Assembly: GCA_021201795.1 (NCBI GenBank)
Contig: JAJQEF010000006.1
Coordinates: forward strand, 93,529-157,528
Length of the DNA: 64,000 nucleotides
Direction of reading: 5' to 3'
DNA from: Rikenellaceae bacterium
GTDB lineage: Bacteria; Bacteroidota; Bacteroidia; Bacteroidales; Rikenellaceae
In this document: one piece after another, positions 21,623-31,443 of the stretch
How the letters are laid out: each line of letters starts with the position of its first letter
Numbering within the stretch: the first letter of the stretch is position 1
The notes under the pieces: generated by a model
What the model saw: only the letters and a program-made list of their open reading frames with translations
What the model was told of the DNA's origin: nothing
The model's database searches: none
Translations under genes and position numbers: made by a program

Positions 21623-23182
21623 ATGCGAATTCATTCCTATTTACTTGCGGCAGCTGTTTCTCTGGGAACATTATCTACGGCCGCTGCACAGTCGTCAGCT
21701 GAACTGACTGTCAATGCCGATAAAGGCGAGTATACTATCAGTAAACACATTTACGGTCATTTTGCAGAGCATCTCGGACGCTGTATCTACGATGGATTAT
21801 GGGTTGGAGAAAATTCTTCGATACCGAATATTAACGGAGTAAGAACCGATATCATCGAAGCCCTTAAGGATATAAATATCCCCAATCTGCGTTGGCCGGG
21901 CGGTTGTTTTGCTGACGAGTACCACTGGATGGACGGTATCGGTCCGCGCGAGAGCAGGGCGAAAATGATAAATACTCACTGGGGAGGGGTCGTGGAAGAT
22001 AACTCTTTCGGAACCCATGAATTCTTAAATCTTTGTGAAGTTCTTGGTACTGAGCCGTATATATGCGGCAATGTCGGCAGCGGGTCCGTGGAAGAAATGT
22101 CGAAATGGGTGGAATACATAACTTTTGACGGAGAGAGTCCGATGGCAAATCTGCGAAGGGAGAACGGACGCGAGGAACCATGGAGAGTAAAATACTGGGG
22201 CGTCGGTAATGAAAACTGGGGCTGCGGCGGAAATATGACCGCTGAGTATTATGCAGGAGAATACAGACGTTATGCGACATACTCGCGCAATTACGGAGAT
22301 AATAAACTTTATAAAGTTGTAGGCGGTCCGAATTCGGGAGACTACCACTGGATGGAAGTGATGATGAAGGATATACCTACGGGACAGAAAAACGGGGTGT
22401 CGCTGCATAATTATACTTTACCTACCGGTAACTGGAATAAAAAAGGTTCTTCTACCGAGTTCGACGAGAACGAATACTATACCACCATTACTTCCGCATT
22501 CTATATGGATGAACTCATCACGAAGCATTCGGCGATAATGGATAAATACGATAGAAACAAGAGAATAGGTCTTATCGTTGACGAATGGGGAACGTGGTAC
22601 GATGTGGAACCGGGAACGAATCCGGGATTCCTTTACCAGCAGAATACTCTTCGCGATGCTATTGTGGCTGGTATACATCTGAACATTTTCCACAACCATG
22701 CTGACCGTGTTCACATGGCAAACATCGCACAGCTTGTAAATGTGCTTCAGGCGTTATTCCTTACGGACGGTGAAAAAATGCTTAAAACTCCGACATACCA
22801 TGTATTCGATATGTTCAAGGTTCACCAGGAAGCGACTATGCTGCCTATCTATCTTAAAACTGAGCATTTGAAAGATGTTAAGGGTAGGGAATATACACAG
22901 ATAAACGCTTCCGCATCTATGGACAAAGACGGGAACATCAATATTTCTATCGTAAACAGCGATCTTAAAAACGATGTGGATATCAGTTGTGCTATTAATG
23001 GGTTCAACGCTAAAAAAGTATCTGCGAAGATCATAACTTCGGAAAAAATAAACGATTACAACTCCTTTGAGAATCCTGAAAAGATCGTGGTTTACGATTT
23101 CGACGGAGCTAAAATAAAAGGAAATAAACTTTCTGTTAAAATTCCGGCAATGTCTGTCGTTACTATTGCGTTAAATAAATAA
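21623..23182 (+). CDS. secreted alpha-L-arabinofuranosidase, GH51
   Basis: Retaining glycosidase removing terminal alpha-L-arabinofuranose from arabinoxylan, arabinan or arabinogalactan. A signal peptide ([23 protein letters not shown]) sends it to the periplasm or cell surface. The (beta/alpha)8 domain holds [10 protein letters not shown] and the acid/base Glu in [11 protein letters not shown] (E197); the nucleophile is the Glu in [10 protein letters not shown] (E321). A beta-sandwich domain forms the last ~130 residues. 519 aa, complete. The GH115 gene follows 19 bp later, suggesting joint action on glucuronoarabinoxylan or arabinogalactan. Released arabinose can feed the araA-B-D operon 9-15 kb upstream. 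Confidence 0.93.
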   Translation: MRIHSYLLAAAVSLGTLSTAAAQSSAELTVNADKGEYTISKHIYGHFAEHLGRCIYDGLWVGENSSIPNINGVRTDIIEALKDINIPNLRWPGGCFADEYHWMDGIGPRESRAKMINTHWGGVVEDNSFGTHEFLNLCEVLGTEPYICGNVGSGSVEEMSKWVEYITFDGESPMANLRRENGREEPWRVKYWGVGNENWGCGGNMTAEYYAGEYRRYATYSRNYGDNKLYKVVGGPNSGDYHWMEVMMKDIPTGQKNGVSLHNYTLPTGNWNKKGSSTEFDENEYYTTITSAFYMDELITKHSAIMDKYDRNKRIGLIVDEWGTWYDVEPGTNPGFLYQQNTLRDAIVAGIHLNIFHNHADRVHMANIAQLVNVLQALFLTDGEKMLKTPTYHVFDMFKVHQEATMLPIYLKTEHLKDVKGREYTQINASASMDKDGNINISIVNSDLKNDVDISCAINGFNAKKVSAKIITSEKINDYNSFENPEKIVVYDFDGAKIKGNKLSVKIPAMSVVTIALNK

Positions 23183-23201
23183 GAAAAATATTCACATAGC
23201 T

Positions 23202-26033
23202 ATGATAAAATACATTTTTACAGTATTTTTATCGATAACAATCGGCTCCCTGATTTGTCAGGGAGCTGATTTTTCGTTAGTCGATAAAAACAGGGAACTC
23301 AGGATCTTTACGGCGACAGCCGATGTGGAGGTCATTTCCACGGCGCTGGATATGTTCGGCAACGACCTGGTCAGTGTCGGAGGAGCCCGCCCCATCAATG
23401 TAAATAAATTAACATCCGGTGTTCTGTTCGTCGGAACGCTCGGAGATAAGACTACGGAAAAATTCATCAGGGATAACTCGATAAGCACCGCTGGTATTCG
23501 CGGAGAGTGGGAGGCATTCACAGTAATTTGCTTTACCAATAAAAAATATAAGGAACCAGTACTTGCCGTTATCGGAAGCGATCCGAGAGGAACGGCATAC
23601 GGTATTCTGGAACTGTCGAGAATGGCAGGTGTGTCTCCATGGGAATGGTGGGCGGACGTTACTCCGTACAAGCAGGATAAAATTACCGTTCCCGCGGGGT
23701 TTGAAAAAACGGACAAGCCTTCCGTGCAGTTCAGGGGAATATTCCTTAACGATGAAGACTGGGGATTGGTGCCCTGGAGTTCAAGCACATTCGAGAACAA
23801 AGGCGTAAAAGAACAGATAGGGCCGGAAACCTATTCGAAGATATTTGAACTGTTATTGCGCCTGCGTGCAAATACCATGTGGCCGGCAATGCACGAGGAG
23901 ACGGTGCCATTTTATATGGTAGACGGTACGACGGAAGCATCGCAAAAATATGGGATTGTAATCGGTTCTTCCCACTGCGAACCTCTTCTTTGCAATAGTG
24001 CGGGAGAATGGGACGAAGAGGTGAGAGGACGGTATAACTTCCAAACCAACAGGGAGGAAGTGGTTAATTTCTGGAGGGAGAGGCTAAAACAGGTAAGCGG
24101 GGACAACAATTATTTCCTTAATATAGGAATGCGCGGTAAACATGACGGTAAAATGGAAGGAGTAAGCACCAATGAAGAGTACCGGGATGCTCTTGCCGAA
24201 GTTATGGATGTACAGAGAGGGCTTATCCGTGAAATCTTGAATAAGGAGCCGGAAGAAGTTCCGCAGGCATTTATACCGTACAAGGAGGTTCTCGAGTTTT
24301 ATAACATGGGGCTCGACGTGCCCGATGATGTAACATTGGTGTGGTGCGACGATAATTACGGTTATATCACCCGCCTGAACAACGAAGAAGAAAGAAAACG
24401 TTCCGGTGGGTCGGGTATATATTACCATATCTCATACTGGGGGCGTCCGCACGATTATTTGTGGTTGTCTTCGACCCAGCCGGGACAGATATATTCAGAA
24501 ATGAGAAAGGCATGGGAGTATGGTGCACGGAAGTTATGGATACTCAACGTAGGTGATATAAAACCTGCGGAATACGATATCGAGTTTTTTATGGATATGG
24601 CTTGGGATATCGAGTCTGTAAATAATGATAATATTTTCCAGCATCTGGCTAAATGGGCCTCGAGGGAATTCGGTGAAGAAAATGCTGAAGGGATTGCCGT
24701 GGCCATGAACGAATATTACCGGCTTGCTATGGAGAGAAAACCGGAACATATGGGATGGAGCCAGGTGGAAGTTTCGGGCGTTCCGAGAGGGAGAACCCCG
24801 GTAATCGATACCGATTTTAATCCGTTCATGTTCGGCGATGAAATAGAAAACAGGATATTGGCATATGAAAATATAGAAAAAATTGTCGATTCCATAGGGA
24901 ATTTTATTTCCCCGCATCGCAGGGATGCTTATTATCAGCTTGTGAAATATCCGGTTTCAGCCTCGTCCGAAATGAATAAAAAGCTTCTGTACGCACAAAA
25001 AGCAAGACTGTTTGCTAAAAATAACTTTGCGGCAGCGAATGATTATTCGGAAAAAAGCATGGAAGCGTATAAACGTATAGAATCGCTTACTGAATATTAC
25101 AATAAAGAAATGTCAGGCGGTAAGTGGAACAGTATAATGGATATGAAACCGCGTGAGTTATTTGTTTTCAATGAACCGCGATTGCCTGAAAAGCTCTCCC
25201 CAGAGAAAGCGTCTGTCGGCATATGGCTGGAGGGAAGTGGCGAACCTTTGGCTGGTTCGAAAATTAATATTCCTGAGTTTATCAGTACCGTAAACAAAGG
25301 ATTTTTTATTACTGTATTCCATAACGGCGGTTTTAATTGGTCCGTTCAAGACACACCGCAGTGGCTGTTGATCGAAGAAAAACCGGGACGGTCGGAATTT
25401 GAAACACGCCTCGATTTTACGGCTGATTTCAGTAGAATAACTGAAGATGATAAAACAGTTTTTTTCCTGACTGTCGACGGTGTCGAATATGTCGTTTCAT
25501 CAGGGGTTAAGGTCGTGGAAACAGGTTATTCAGGTTATGAATACGATAAGTATATTGCACTCAACGCATCCGGTTATACAAGATCAAACGGGGCGAAGAT
25601 AGTCCACGGTTACGGGTGCAGTAATAGTGCTATGCAACTTCAACTTGCATCTGTTTTTACAGACAGTGCGCCTTATCTCGAATATGATATTTATGTTTGG
25701 TCGGTGGGCGACGCTGAGATCAGAACATACGTTCTTCCCATACATCCTGTTAATGGCGGGAATATCAGGATTGCCGTTTCGGTCGATGGAAAGGAACCGG
25801 AAATAATTTCTTTTAAAACCGCTTTTAGAAGCGAGGTGTGGAAACAGAACGTCCTGAGAAATCAGGCTGTGGCCAAGGCTTATCATCGATTCGAAACCGC
25901 GGGGGAACATACGATCAGGATATACACTCCGGATCCGGATATTATTGTCGATCAGATCATGGTAGATTTTCACAAAGACAGAAAATTTTACATAGTTCCC
26001 GTAAAGCAGGATCAAAAACCGGTAATTCGGTAA
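23202..26033 (+). CDS. secreted GH115 alpha-glucuronidase-type enzyme
   Basis: Large 943-aa protein of family GH115, whose characterised members remove (4-O-methyl-)glucuronic acid from xylan side chains, including internal ones. A signal peptide precedes an N-terminal domain containing AYGILELSRMAGVSPWEWWADV. The catalytic barrel follows: FRGIFLNDEDWGLVPWS at about residues 178-194, LRLRANTMWPAMHE, IGSSHCEPLL, YFLNIGMRGKHDG, VTLVWCDDNYGYI and HISYWGRPHDYLWL. A C-terminal beta-rich region ends with RTYVLPIHPVNGG and TIRIYTPDP strands. All segments are continuous. The enzyme pairs naturally with GH51 upstream. Its glucuronate product would need the hexuronate pathway, whose local genes are damaged. 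Confidence 0.9.
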   Translation: MIKYIFTVFLSITIGSLICQGADFSLVDKNRELRIFTATADVEVISTALDMFGNDLVSVGGARPINVNKLTSGVLFVGTLGDKTTEKFIRDNSISTAGIRGEWEAFTVICFTNKKYKEPVLAVIGSDPRGTAYGILELSRMAGVSPWEWWADVTPYKQDKITVPAGFEKTDKPSVQFRGIFLNDEDWGLVPWSSSTFENKGVKEQIGPETYSKIFELLLRLRANTMWPAMHEETVPFYMVDGTTEASQKYGIVIGSSHCEPLLCNSAGEWDEEVRGRYNFQTNREEVVNFWRERLKQVSGDNNYFLNIGMRGKHDGKMEGVSTNEEYRDALAEVMDVQRGLIREILNKEPEEVPQAFIPYKEVLEFYNMGLDVPDDVTLVWCDDNYGYITRLNNEEERKRSGGSGIYYHISYWGRPHDYLWLSSTQPGQIYSEMRKAWEYGARKLWILNVGDIKPAEYDIEFFMDMAWDIESVNNDNIFQHLAKWASREFGEENAEGIAVAMNEYYRLAMERKPEHMGWSQVEVSGVPRGRTPVIDTDFNPFMFGDEIENRILAYENIEKIVDSIGNFISPHRRDAYYQLVKYPVSASSEMNKKLLYAQKARLFAKNNFAAANDYSEKSMEAYKRIESLTEYYNKEMSGGKWNSIMDMKPRELFVFNEPRLPEKLSPEKASVGIWLEGSGEPLAGSKINIPEFISTVNKGFFITVFHNGGFNWSVQDTPQWLLIEEKPGRSEFETRLDFTADFSRITEDDKTVFFLTVDGVEYVVSSGVKVVETGYSGYEYDKYIALNASGYTRSNGAKIVHGYGCSNSAMQLQLASVFTDSAPYLEYDIYVWSVGDAEIRTYVLPIHPVNGGNIRIAVSVDGKEPEIISFKTAFRSEVWKQNVLRNQAVAKAYHRFETAGEHTIRIYTPDPDIIVDQIMVDFHKDRKFYIVPVKQDQKPVIR

Positions 26034-26096
26034 AGGACAGGATTGTTAACAGATCCGTTTGGCACTTATATAAAATAAACTTATATGATATGAAGT

Positions 26097-26128
26097 CCGT
26101 AGAAATTTAATCTCTACGGTCTTTTTTT
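26097..26128 (+). terminator. terminator after the GH51-GH115 pair
   Basis: CCGTAGA (26097-26103) pairs with TCTACGG (26113-26119), loop of 9 nt, then TCTTTTTTT. It separates the GH51-GH115 unit from the MATE gene. Confidence 0.85.
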
Positions 26129-26129
26129 G

Positions 26130-26137
26130 TATCTTTG
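26130..26137 (+). promoter_or_regulatory. -7 element of the MATE-gene promoter
   Basis: TATCTTTG is an exact TAnnTTTG match just after the preceding terminator's T-tract and 23 bp before the GTG start. The -33 position falls inside the terminator hairpin and shows no clear TTG. Confidence 0.5.
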
Positions 26138-26159
26138 TCGGAATTAAATATTAAAAGAA

Positions 26160-27524
26160 GTGGGAAAATTCAATTCCAATGCGAGTAAACTCGGAACGGA
26201 TAATATAGGCCGTTTGCTGCTAAATTATTCCATACCGTCGGTCATAAGCATGATCGTGGTATCGCTTTATAATATTATCGACAGGATATTTATAGGGCAA
26301 GGAGTAGGACCGCTTGCGATATCGGGACTTGCGCTTACTTTCCCCTTGATGACGCTGGTTTCCGCGATCGGTACTTTGGTAGGGGTAGGCGCCGCGACGA
26401 GAATGTCGATCGTCCTCGGAATGAAAGATATGCCTTGGGCCAGAAATATTCTGGGGAACGCTTTTTTCCTTACATTCATAATGTCTGCTATTCTTATTGT
26501 TCCATCCTTGATCTTTCTGGATGAGATCCTTGTATTGTTCGGAGGCAGCGAGCAGACGATCCCTTATGCGAGAGAATATCTGAAAATAGTGATTCCGGGA
26601 AGCGTTTTTACGAATCTGAGTTTCAGCTTCAGCGGATTGATGCGTGCGTCGGGGTACCCTGTCAAATCGATGATTACTATTCTGATAGGCGTAGTACTTA
26701 ATGCGATACTCGACCCTATCTTTATTTTCGGACTCGATATGGGCATTCAAGGGGCTGCGGTAGCTACCGTGATATCCATGTTCGTGAGCGCAGTATTCGT
26801 TATGTCGCATTTTTTCAACAAAAGCAGCTTCGTACATTTTGAGCCGGCCGCATTTAAGTTGAAGAAACGTATTATAAGAAATATAGTATCGATAGGCTTA
26901 TCTCCGTTTCTAATGAACGCTGCCAGTTCGGTAGTAAATATAATTCTTAATAACAGGCTCGTGATAAACGGTGGCGATCTTGCTATCGGCGCTCTGGGGA
27001 TTATAAACAGTTATTCGATTTTGTTCGTTATGTGCGTAATGGGGCTATGCCAGGGAATGCAGCCGATAATGGGATATAATTACGGTGCAAGTAAATTTAA
27101 AAGAATGAAGGATACTTTGAAGATCACTATAAAGGCCGCCGTAATTGTTATGAGTATAGGTTTTTTATTGGGAGAAATATGCCCGAAACTGCTGGCATCG
27201 CTTTTTACCCGGGATGAGGAACTTATAAATATAACCATACACGGAATGCGGATAGTAGTTCTTATGTATCCGATCATAGGTTTCCAGATAGTCGTGACCA
27301 ATTTCTTCCAGTCCATTGGAAAAGTAAAACAATCTATATTTATGAGTCTTTCCAGGCAGGTGCTCATGTTGATACCATTACTTTATTTGTTCTCTTATTT
27401 CTGGGGGCTTACCGGAGTATGGCTGTCACTGCCTGTTTCCGATTTTTTTGCTGCGGTAACGGCATGGGTGTTTTTAAGTAATTCGAAAAAAATATTTTAT
27501 CCTAAATATTACCATAAAAACTGA
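26160..27524 (+). CDS. MATE-family efflux transporter
   Basis: A 454-aa polytopic membrane protein with about 12 helices, of the multidrug and toxic-compound extrusion family, which exports cationic or flavin-like compounds against Na+ or H+. Characteristic pieces are SIPSVISMIVVSLYNIIDRIFIGQGVG near the N-terminus, ALTFPLMTLVSAIGTLVGVGAATR, and in the second half GQGMQPIMGYNYGA-type text (LCQGMQPIMGYNYGA, about residue 300). The start is GTG, giving GKFNSNASKLGT; there is no in-frame ATG nearby. It sits between secreted glycan enzymes, with the CE12-type gene starting 5 bp after its stop. Whether it has any part in glycan use is unknown. Confidence 0.88.
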   Translation: MGKFNSNASKLGTDNIGRLLLNYSIPSVISMIVVSLYNIIDRIFIGQGVGPLAISGLALTFPLMTLVSAIGTLVGVGAATRMSIVLGMKDMPWARNILGNAFFLTFIMSAILIVPSLIFLDEILVLFGGSEQTIPYAREYLKIVIPGSVFTNLSFSFSGLMRASGYPVKSMITILIGVVLNAILDPIFIFGLDMGIQGAAVATVISMFVSAVFVMSHFFNKSSFVHFEPAAFKLKKRIIRNIVSIGLSPFLMNAASSVVNIILNNRLVINGGDLAIGALGIINSYSILFVMCVMGLCQGMQPIMGYNYGASKFKRMKDTLKITIKAAVIVMSIGFLLGEICPKLLASLFTRDEELINITIHGMRIVVLMYPIIGFQIVVTNFFQSIGKVKQSIFMSLSRQVLMLIPLLYLFSYFWGLTGVWLSLPVSDFFAAVTAWVFLSNSKKIFYPKYYHKN

Positions 27525-27529
27525 TAATT

Positions 27530-28282
27530 ATGAGAATAAAGTCTTTGTTAATGACCCTGATAGGGTTGGTTATATTCAGTGTTGCTTCTGCAGAAGAAAC
27601 ACAAAAACCACGTATCTTTATTGCCGGAGATTCTACGGCCCAGACTTATGACCCGGAGAAAACCCCGATGAGGGGCTGGGGTCAGTACCTTGCCGAATTT
27701 CTGACCGACGGCATCGAAGTGGATAACCGTGCAATCGGCGGTCGCAGCACGGCAAGTTTTATACGTGAAAACAGGTGGGAAAAACTCGTGGAAGACCTTC
27801 GTCCGGGTGACTGGGTGTTGATCCAGTTCGGGCACAACGATACTTCGAAGAACCCTGAAAGACATGCGGAACCAGACGAATATAAAAACAACCTTATTAA
27901 TTTTACTAAGGAAGCCAGGGAAAAGGGTGCAAATCCTGTTATTCTGACATCAATCGTTATCAGGACTTTCAATGACGAAGGTGAATTGGTTTCGGAGCGG
28001 GAACATTTTAATGAATATGTACAAATAGCACGTGATGCGGCCGCAGAAGCAGAGGTGCCAATGATAGATGTCAACAAACTTACTCATGCTCTTGTTCAGG
28101 AACTTGGGGACGAGAAAACCAAAGAACTTTATTTCTGGATCAAAGGTGGCGATCATCCGAGGATAAATGAGGATACCAAGGACGATACCCATCTTCAGGA
28201 GAAAGGAGCCCGATGTTATGCCCAAATTATTGCCAATGAAATAAAAGAAAATATCGACGGACTTAAAGATTATGTAAAATAA
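27530..28282 (+). CDS. secreted SGNH/GDSL esterase, CE12 rhamnogalacturonan acetylesterase type
   Basis: A 250-aa exported hydrolase that should remove acetyl groups from pectic or related polysaccharides. After the signal peptide (ending VASAEE) come the SGNH blocks: IFIAGDSTAQTY with the nucleophile Ser (block I), NRAIGGRSTASF with Gly (block II), IQFGHNDTSK with Asn (block III), and DDTHLQEKGA with the catalytic Asp and His (block V). All four catalytic positions are present. The GDST form of block I is typical of family CE12. It starts 5 bp after the MATE gene and is followed 7 bp later by the DUF2264 gene, so all three probably share a transcript. Confidence 0.88.
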   Translation: MRIKSLLMTLIGLVIFSVASAEETQKPRIFIAGDSTAQTYDPEKTPMRGWGQYLAEFLTDGIEVDNRAIGGRSTASFIRENRWEKLVEDLRPGDWVLIQFGHNDTSKNPERHAEPDEYKNNLINFTKEAREKGANPVILTSIVIRTFNDEGELVSEREHFNEYVQIARDAAAEAEVPMIDVNKLTHALVQELGDEKTKELYFWIKGGDHPRINEDTKDDTHLQEKGARCYAQIIANEIKENIDGLKDYVK

Positions 28283-28289
28283 TAACCTG

Positions 28290-29537
28290 ATGAAAAGAAT
28301 TTTATTAATTATAGCGTTGTTATCCGTCATCGTATTGCCGGTTTCGGCTAAAAAGCAAAAAATTACTGAAGTATCCGACAGGGAATATTGGGCGGATTTA
28401 GCTTATAAAATATCACTTCCTGTTCTTAAAAACATGGGGAACGGCGAGTTGGTCAAAAATATGCCTGTTGAATTCAGTCCCACTTTCGATAACAGGAACA
28501 AAAGTGTCGCATATATGGAAGCTTTCGGAAGACTGATGTCAGGAATTGCTCCATGGCTGGCCCTGCCGGATGATGAGACCGAAGAAGGTCTGAAACGAAA
28601 AGAATTGCGTGAATATGCCCTTAAAGCCTACGTACATGCAGTCGATCCCGACAGCCCGGATTATTTAAAATGGGACAAGGAAGGACAGGCATTGGTCGAT
28701 GCAGCTTATATTGCCAGTAGTTTTCTGCGTGCGAAGGAAGCATTGTGGGAACCGTTGGATGATGTTACGAAAGAACGGTACATTGAAAAATTCCAGAGCC
28801 TGAGATGGGTAGATACTCCTTATACCAACTGGATCTTATTTTCGGCTATGACCGAAACTTTTCTTTTGACCGTTGGTGCGGAATACGATAAATACCGCAT
28901 TCATTCGGCTCTCCGTAAAATAGAAGAGTGGTACGTGGGAGACGGATGGTATTCCGACGGACCTCATTTCTCATTCGATTATTATAATAGTTATGTTATA
29001 CATCCGATGTATGTTCAGGTTCTTGAAATATTGGTTGACAGGAAGATCCGGTTAACCGATAAGAGCCTTGCTTTCGTAGAAGACAACTATAAGGAGGCAG
29101 TTGCCAGAATACAGAGATTCTGTGTTATACTGGAGAGGCTGGTCTCACCGGAAGGAACGTTCCCTGCATTCGGGCGTTCGATCACTTACAGAACCGGAGT
29201 GTTTCAGCCGTTGTCTATGATTGCGTGGAGAGAGTGGCTTCCTAAGGAATTATCGGAAGGACAGGTTCGAAGTGCAATGACTGCCGTATTAAAGAGAATG
29301 TATGAAGCGGAGGGTGTTTTCTCCGAAGAGGGATTTCTACAACTGGGATTTGCTGGCCACCAACCGGAAATTGCAGATTGGTACACTAACACCGGTAGTC
29401 TGTACATAGCTGCCGAAGTTTTTCTTCCTTTGGGGCGGCCTGCGGAGGCTTCTTTTTGGGTAACCACTGGAGAAGATTGGACCGGAAAAAAAGCCTGGTC
29501 GGGACAGAATTTTCCGAGGGATAAGGCATTTAAATAA
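28290..29537 (+). CDS. secreted DUF2264-domain protein, candidate GH154-type glycosidase
   Basis: A 415-aa exported protein with an alpha/alpha-barrel-like DUF2264 domain. Signal peptide: MKRILLIIALLSVIVLPVSA. Markers are DNRNKSVAYMEAFGRLMSGIAPWL (about residues 70-93), WVDTPYTNWILFSAMTETFLL, WYVGDGWYSDGPHFSFDYYNSYVIHPMY (about 210-240) and FPAFGRSITYRTGVFQPLSMIAWR. DUF2264 proteins of gut Bacteroides include a beta-glucuronidase placed, to my recollection, in GH154; activity here is inferred from family only. It ends the MATE - CE12 - DUF2264 run and abuts a bidirectional terminator. Confidence 0.8.
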   Translation: MKRILLIIALLSVIVLPVSAKKQKITEVSDREYWADLAYKISLPVLKNMGNGELVKNMPVEFSPTFDNRNKSVAYMEAFGRLMSGIAPWLALPDDETEEGLKRKELREYALKAYVHAVDPDSPDYLKWDKEGQALVDAAYIASSFLRAKEALWEPLDDVTKERYIEKFQSLRWVDTPYTNWILFSAMTETFLLTVGAEYDKYRIHSALRKIEEWYVGDGWYSDGPHFSFDYYNSYVIHPMYVQVLEILVDRKIRLTDKSLAFVEDNYKEAVARIQRFCVILERLVSPEGTFPAFGRSITYRTGVFQPLSMIAWREWLPKELSEGQVRSAMTAVLKRMYEAEGVFSEEGFLQLGFAGHQPEIADWYTNTGSLYIAAEVFLPLGRPAEASFWVTTGEDWTGKKAWSGQNFPRDKAFK

Positions 29538-29568
29538 AAAAAGACCGGTTTTAAAGCCGGTCTTTTTT
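29537..29568. terminator. bidirectional terminator between convergent genes
   Basis: AAAAAAGACCGG (29537-29548) pairs with CCGGTCTTTTTT (29557-29568) across an 8-nt loop. The T-run on either strand follows the stem. The GNAT stop codon (29551-29553) lies in the loop, so its last codons are part of the hairpin. Confidence 0.93.
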
Positions 29569-30084
29569 ATTTATTTTTTGCAGGAAGAGCTCATCTGCCC
29601 AACCGTCAGGAGTATTTATCCAAGCCTTCTTCGTTCCTGTGATCTCGAAACCACATTTAAGGAACAGATTTTTACTGGCAAGATTATCTTCAGTGACCGA
29701 AGCATAAAGTTGTTTCAAACGAAGAATATTGAAACCGTAGTCTGCCGCAATATTTATTGCCCCCTTCGCATAACCTTTTTGCCGGTCGGATTTATCGTAA
29801 ATCAATATTCCAATACCTGCCCTCGAATGGTATGGATCAAAATCGAAAAGATCCAGAACTCCCACTATTTTAGATTCCTGACGAGCCTCGATAATAAAAC
29901 GGGTCTGACGAGTTTCATATATGTCGCCGCTTTGGATCTCTATAAATTGCCGAAGGATATTTTTCGAAAATGGAAGCAAAGTATTGCTGATTCCCCAGAC
30001 CGCTTGGTCATTTTCCCATTGATAGAGAATGTCTATATCTTCCGGTTCTAACGGCCGGAGAATGATTTTATAATTTCCAAGCAT
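29551..30084 (-). CDS. GNAT-family N-acetyltransferase, RimJ/RimL-like
   Basis: A 177-aa acetyl-CoA-dependent acyltransferase of the RimJ/RimL/SpeG-like group. It begins YKIILRPLEPEDIDILYQWEND, the usual first strand and helix. The acetyl-CoA-binding stretch corresponds to AGIGILIYDKSDRQKGYAKGAI (about residues 92-113), and the C-terminal CGFEITGTKKAW strand pair is typical. The substrate is unknown. Its ATG shares one base with the stop codon of the ROK gene, so the two are translationally coupled. The last four codons lie within the stem of the downstream terminator. Confidence 0.85.
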   Translation of the reverse strand: MLGNYKIILRPLEPEDIDILYQWENDQAVWGISNTLLPFSKNILRQFIEIQSGDIYETRQTRFIIEARQESKIVGVLDLFDFDPYHSRAGIGILIYDKSDRQKGYAKGAINIAADYGFNILRLKQLYASVTEDNLASKNLFLKCGFEITGTKKAWINTPDGWADELFLQKINKKDRL

Positions 30085-31313
30085 CAGTTGCCGAGGATTT
30101 TTTCTTTTATCAGCATAGCTACTCCTAACACTTCACCATCTTCTCCTAATTGGGATAAAGAAAATTCAGTGTCTTTGTTGACGAGGCTAAGTGAATATTT
30201 ATTTACGGCAGATATCATCGGAAGCATAAAATAGTCTCCTGCGGCCGCTATCGTGCCGCCTATTATAAGTTGTTCAGGGTTGAACATATTTATAAGGGTA
30301 GCTATGGATTTTCCAGCTTTTCTGGCCATTTCCTCGATTAATTCGATGGAAAGAACATCTTCTTTTTTAGCAGCTACGATTATATCTGTCAGAGATAGTG
30401 TTTGTTTTTCTTTATAACTTTCGGACAACATGGTAGTATTACCCTCGTTGATCTTATTTATCATCGTTCTTTCAAGGGCTTGACCTGAAATTTCTGTTTC
30501 CAAACACCCTTTTTTCCCGCACTGGCAAATTATTCCGTTATTGAAGAACGGACTGTGCCCGAATTCTCCGGCAAAACCTGATTTCCCGTAATATAATTTC
30601 CCATCCACGATTATTCCCACTGCAAGACCATGCGATAGATAAAAATAGAGAAGATTTTTCACTCCCTTTTCCCGACCGTTAAGGTATTCCGCGTAGCAAC
30701 TCGATCTGGTTTCGTTTTCAATGAGGAAGGTGAATCCGGTCTTTTCTTCAAGAATTTGACTCAGTGGCTTTTCCGTATTATTAAAATAATAATAGCTGTA
30801 CCCGCTTTTAGAATTGACCCTGCCTGAAAGCGTCATTCCTACACCCATTATTTTATCGCTGTCGATATCCAGTTCTGCAACATATTTATTTATCTGGCTG
30901 CACAAATCCTCGAGGCATTCGTCCGTATTTTTCAACTGAAAAGGAATATTCCTTTTTATATCTATGATCTCATTAGAGAGACCTGTAAGCACGAAACTTA
31001 TATGTCTCTTAGATACGTTTATACCTATGAAATAGATCGATGATTCCGCCAACCCGTATATATTTGGCCGTCGTCCGCCGTTTGTAGCAATTTTACCAGA
31101 GTCAATGATAATACCTTCGCTTATCATTTCGTTAATAAGTTTAGTAATGCTCGGTATACTCATTTTTAGTTCTTGAGCCAAGCTCGCAATGGTACTTCTA
31201 CGGTTCTGTGTAAAAAAGGTGATTATATTTTTTTTGATTATAATGTTTTTATATTCCACACCTTTGACAGAATCCTTTGGAATGTTATTTAAATAATATT
31301 TTATGTTTGGCAC
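30084..31313 (-). CDS. ROK-family transcriptional regulator (NagC/XylR-like)
   Basis: A 409-aa sugar-responsive repressor: an N-terminal winged helix (about residues 35-85, with STIASLAQELKMSIPSITKLI) fused to an ROK sugar-kinase-like domain. The ROK part shows GINVSKRHISFVLTG, the EGEF-like GFAGEFGHSPF, the zinc motif CQCGKKGCLET (about residues 263-273) and IIGGTIAAAG. The usual kinase DxGxT Asp region is altered (GINVSKRH), as in non-catalytic regulators. Translation starts at GTG (31313); no closer ATG gives a complete HTH. It is divergent from the acyl-CoA synthetase gene and coupled to the GNAT gene. Confidence 0.88.
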   Translation of the reverse strand: MPNIKYYLNNIPKDSVKGVEYKNIIIKKNIITFFTQNRRSTIASLAQELKMSIPSITKLINEMISEGIIIDSGKIATNGGRRPNIYGLAESSIYFIGINVSKRHISFVLTGLSNEIIDIKRNIPFQLKNTDECLEDLCSQINKYVAELDIDSDKIMGVGMTLSGRVNSKSGYSYYYFNNTEKPLSQILEEKTGFTFLIENETRSSCYAEYLNGREKGVKNLLYFYLSHGLAVGIIVDGKLYYGKSGFAGEFGHSPFFNNGIICQCGKKGCLETEISGQALERTMINKINEGNTTMLSESYKEKQTLSLTDIIVAAKKEDVLSIELIEEMARKAGKSIATLINMFNPEQLIIGGTIAAAGDYFMLPMISAVNKYSLSLVNKDTEFSLSQLGEDGEVLGVAMLIKEKILGN

Positions 31314-31443
31314 AGTATTACAAAATTATTTCAAATATATAAAATTAAATTAAAATATTAAAAATTTTTAAAATTAAACGAGTGGCATCCATTTTTTTCT
31401 TAAAAATTAATATTCTTAACTTTACACCAGAAATTTAATTCAT

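Noticed and set aside
23258..23800. 180-codon antisense frame inside the GH115 gene
   Set aside because: Covered by a clear GH115 domain on the plus strand; no start signal or homology.
26220..26837. 205-codon antisense frame inside the MATE gene
   Set aside because: No family resemblance and biased composition (Arg, His, Tyr, Ser); it is a shadow of the MATE coding frame.
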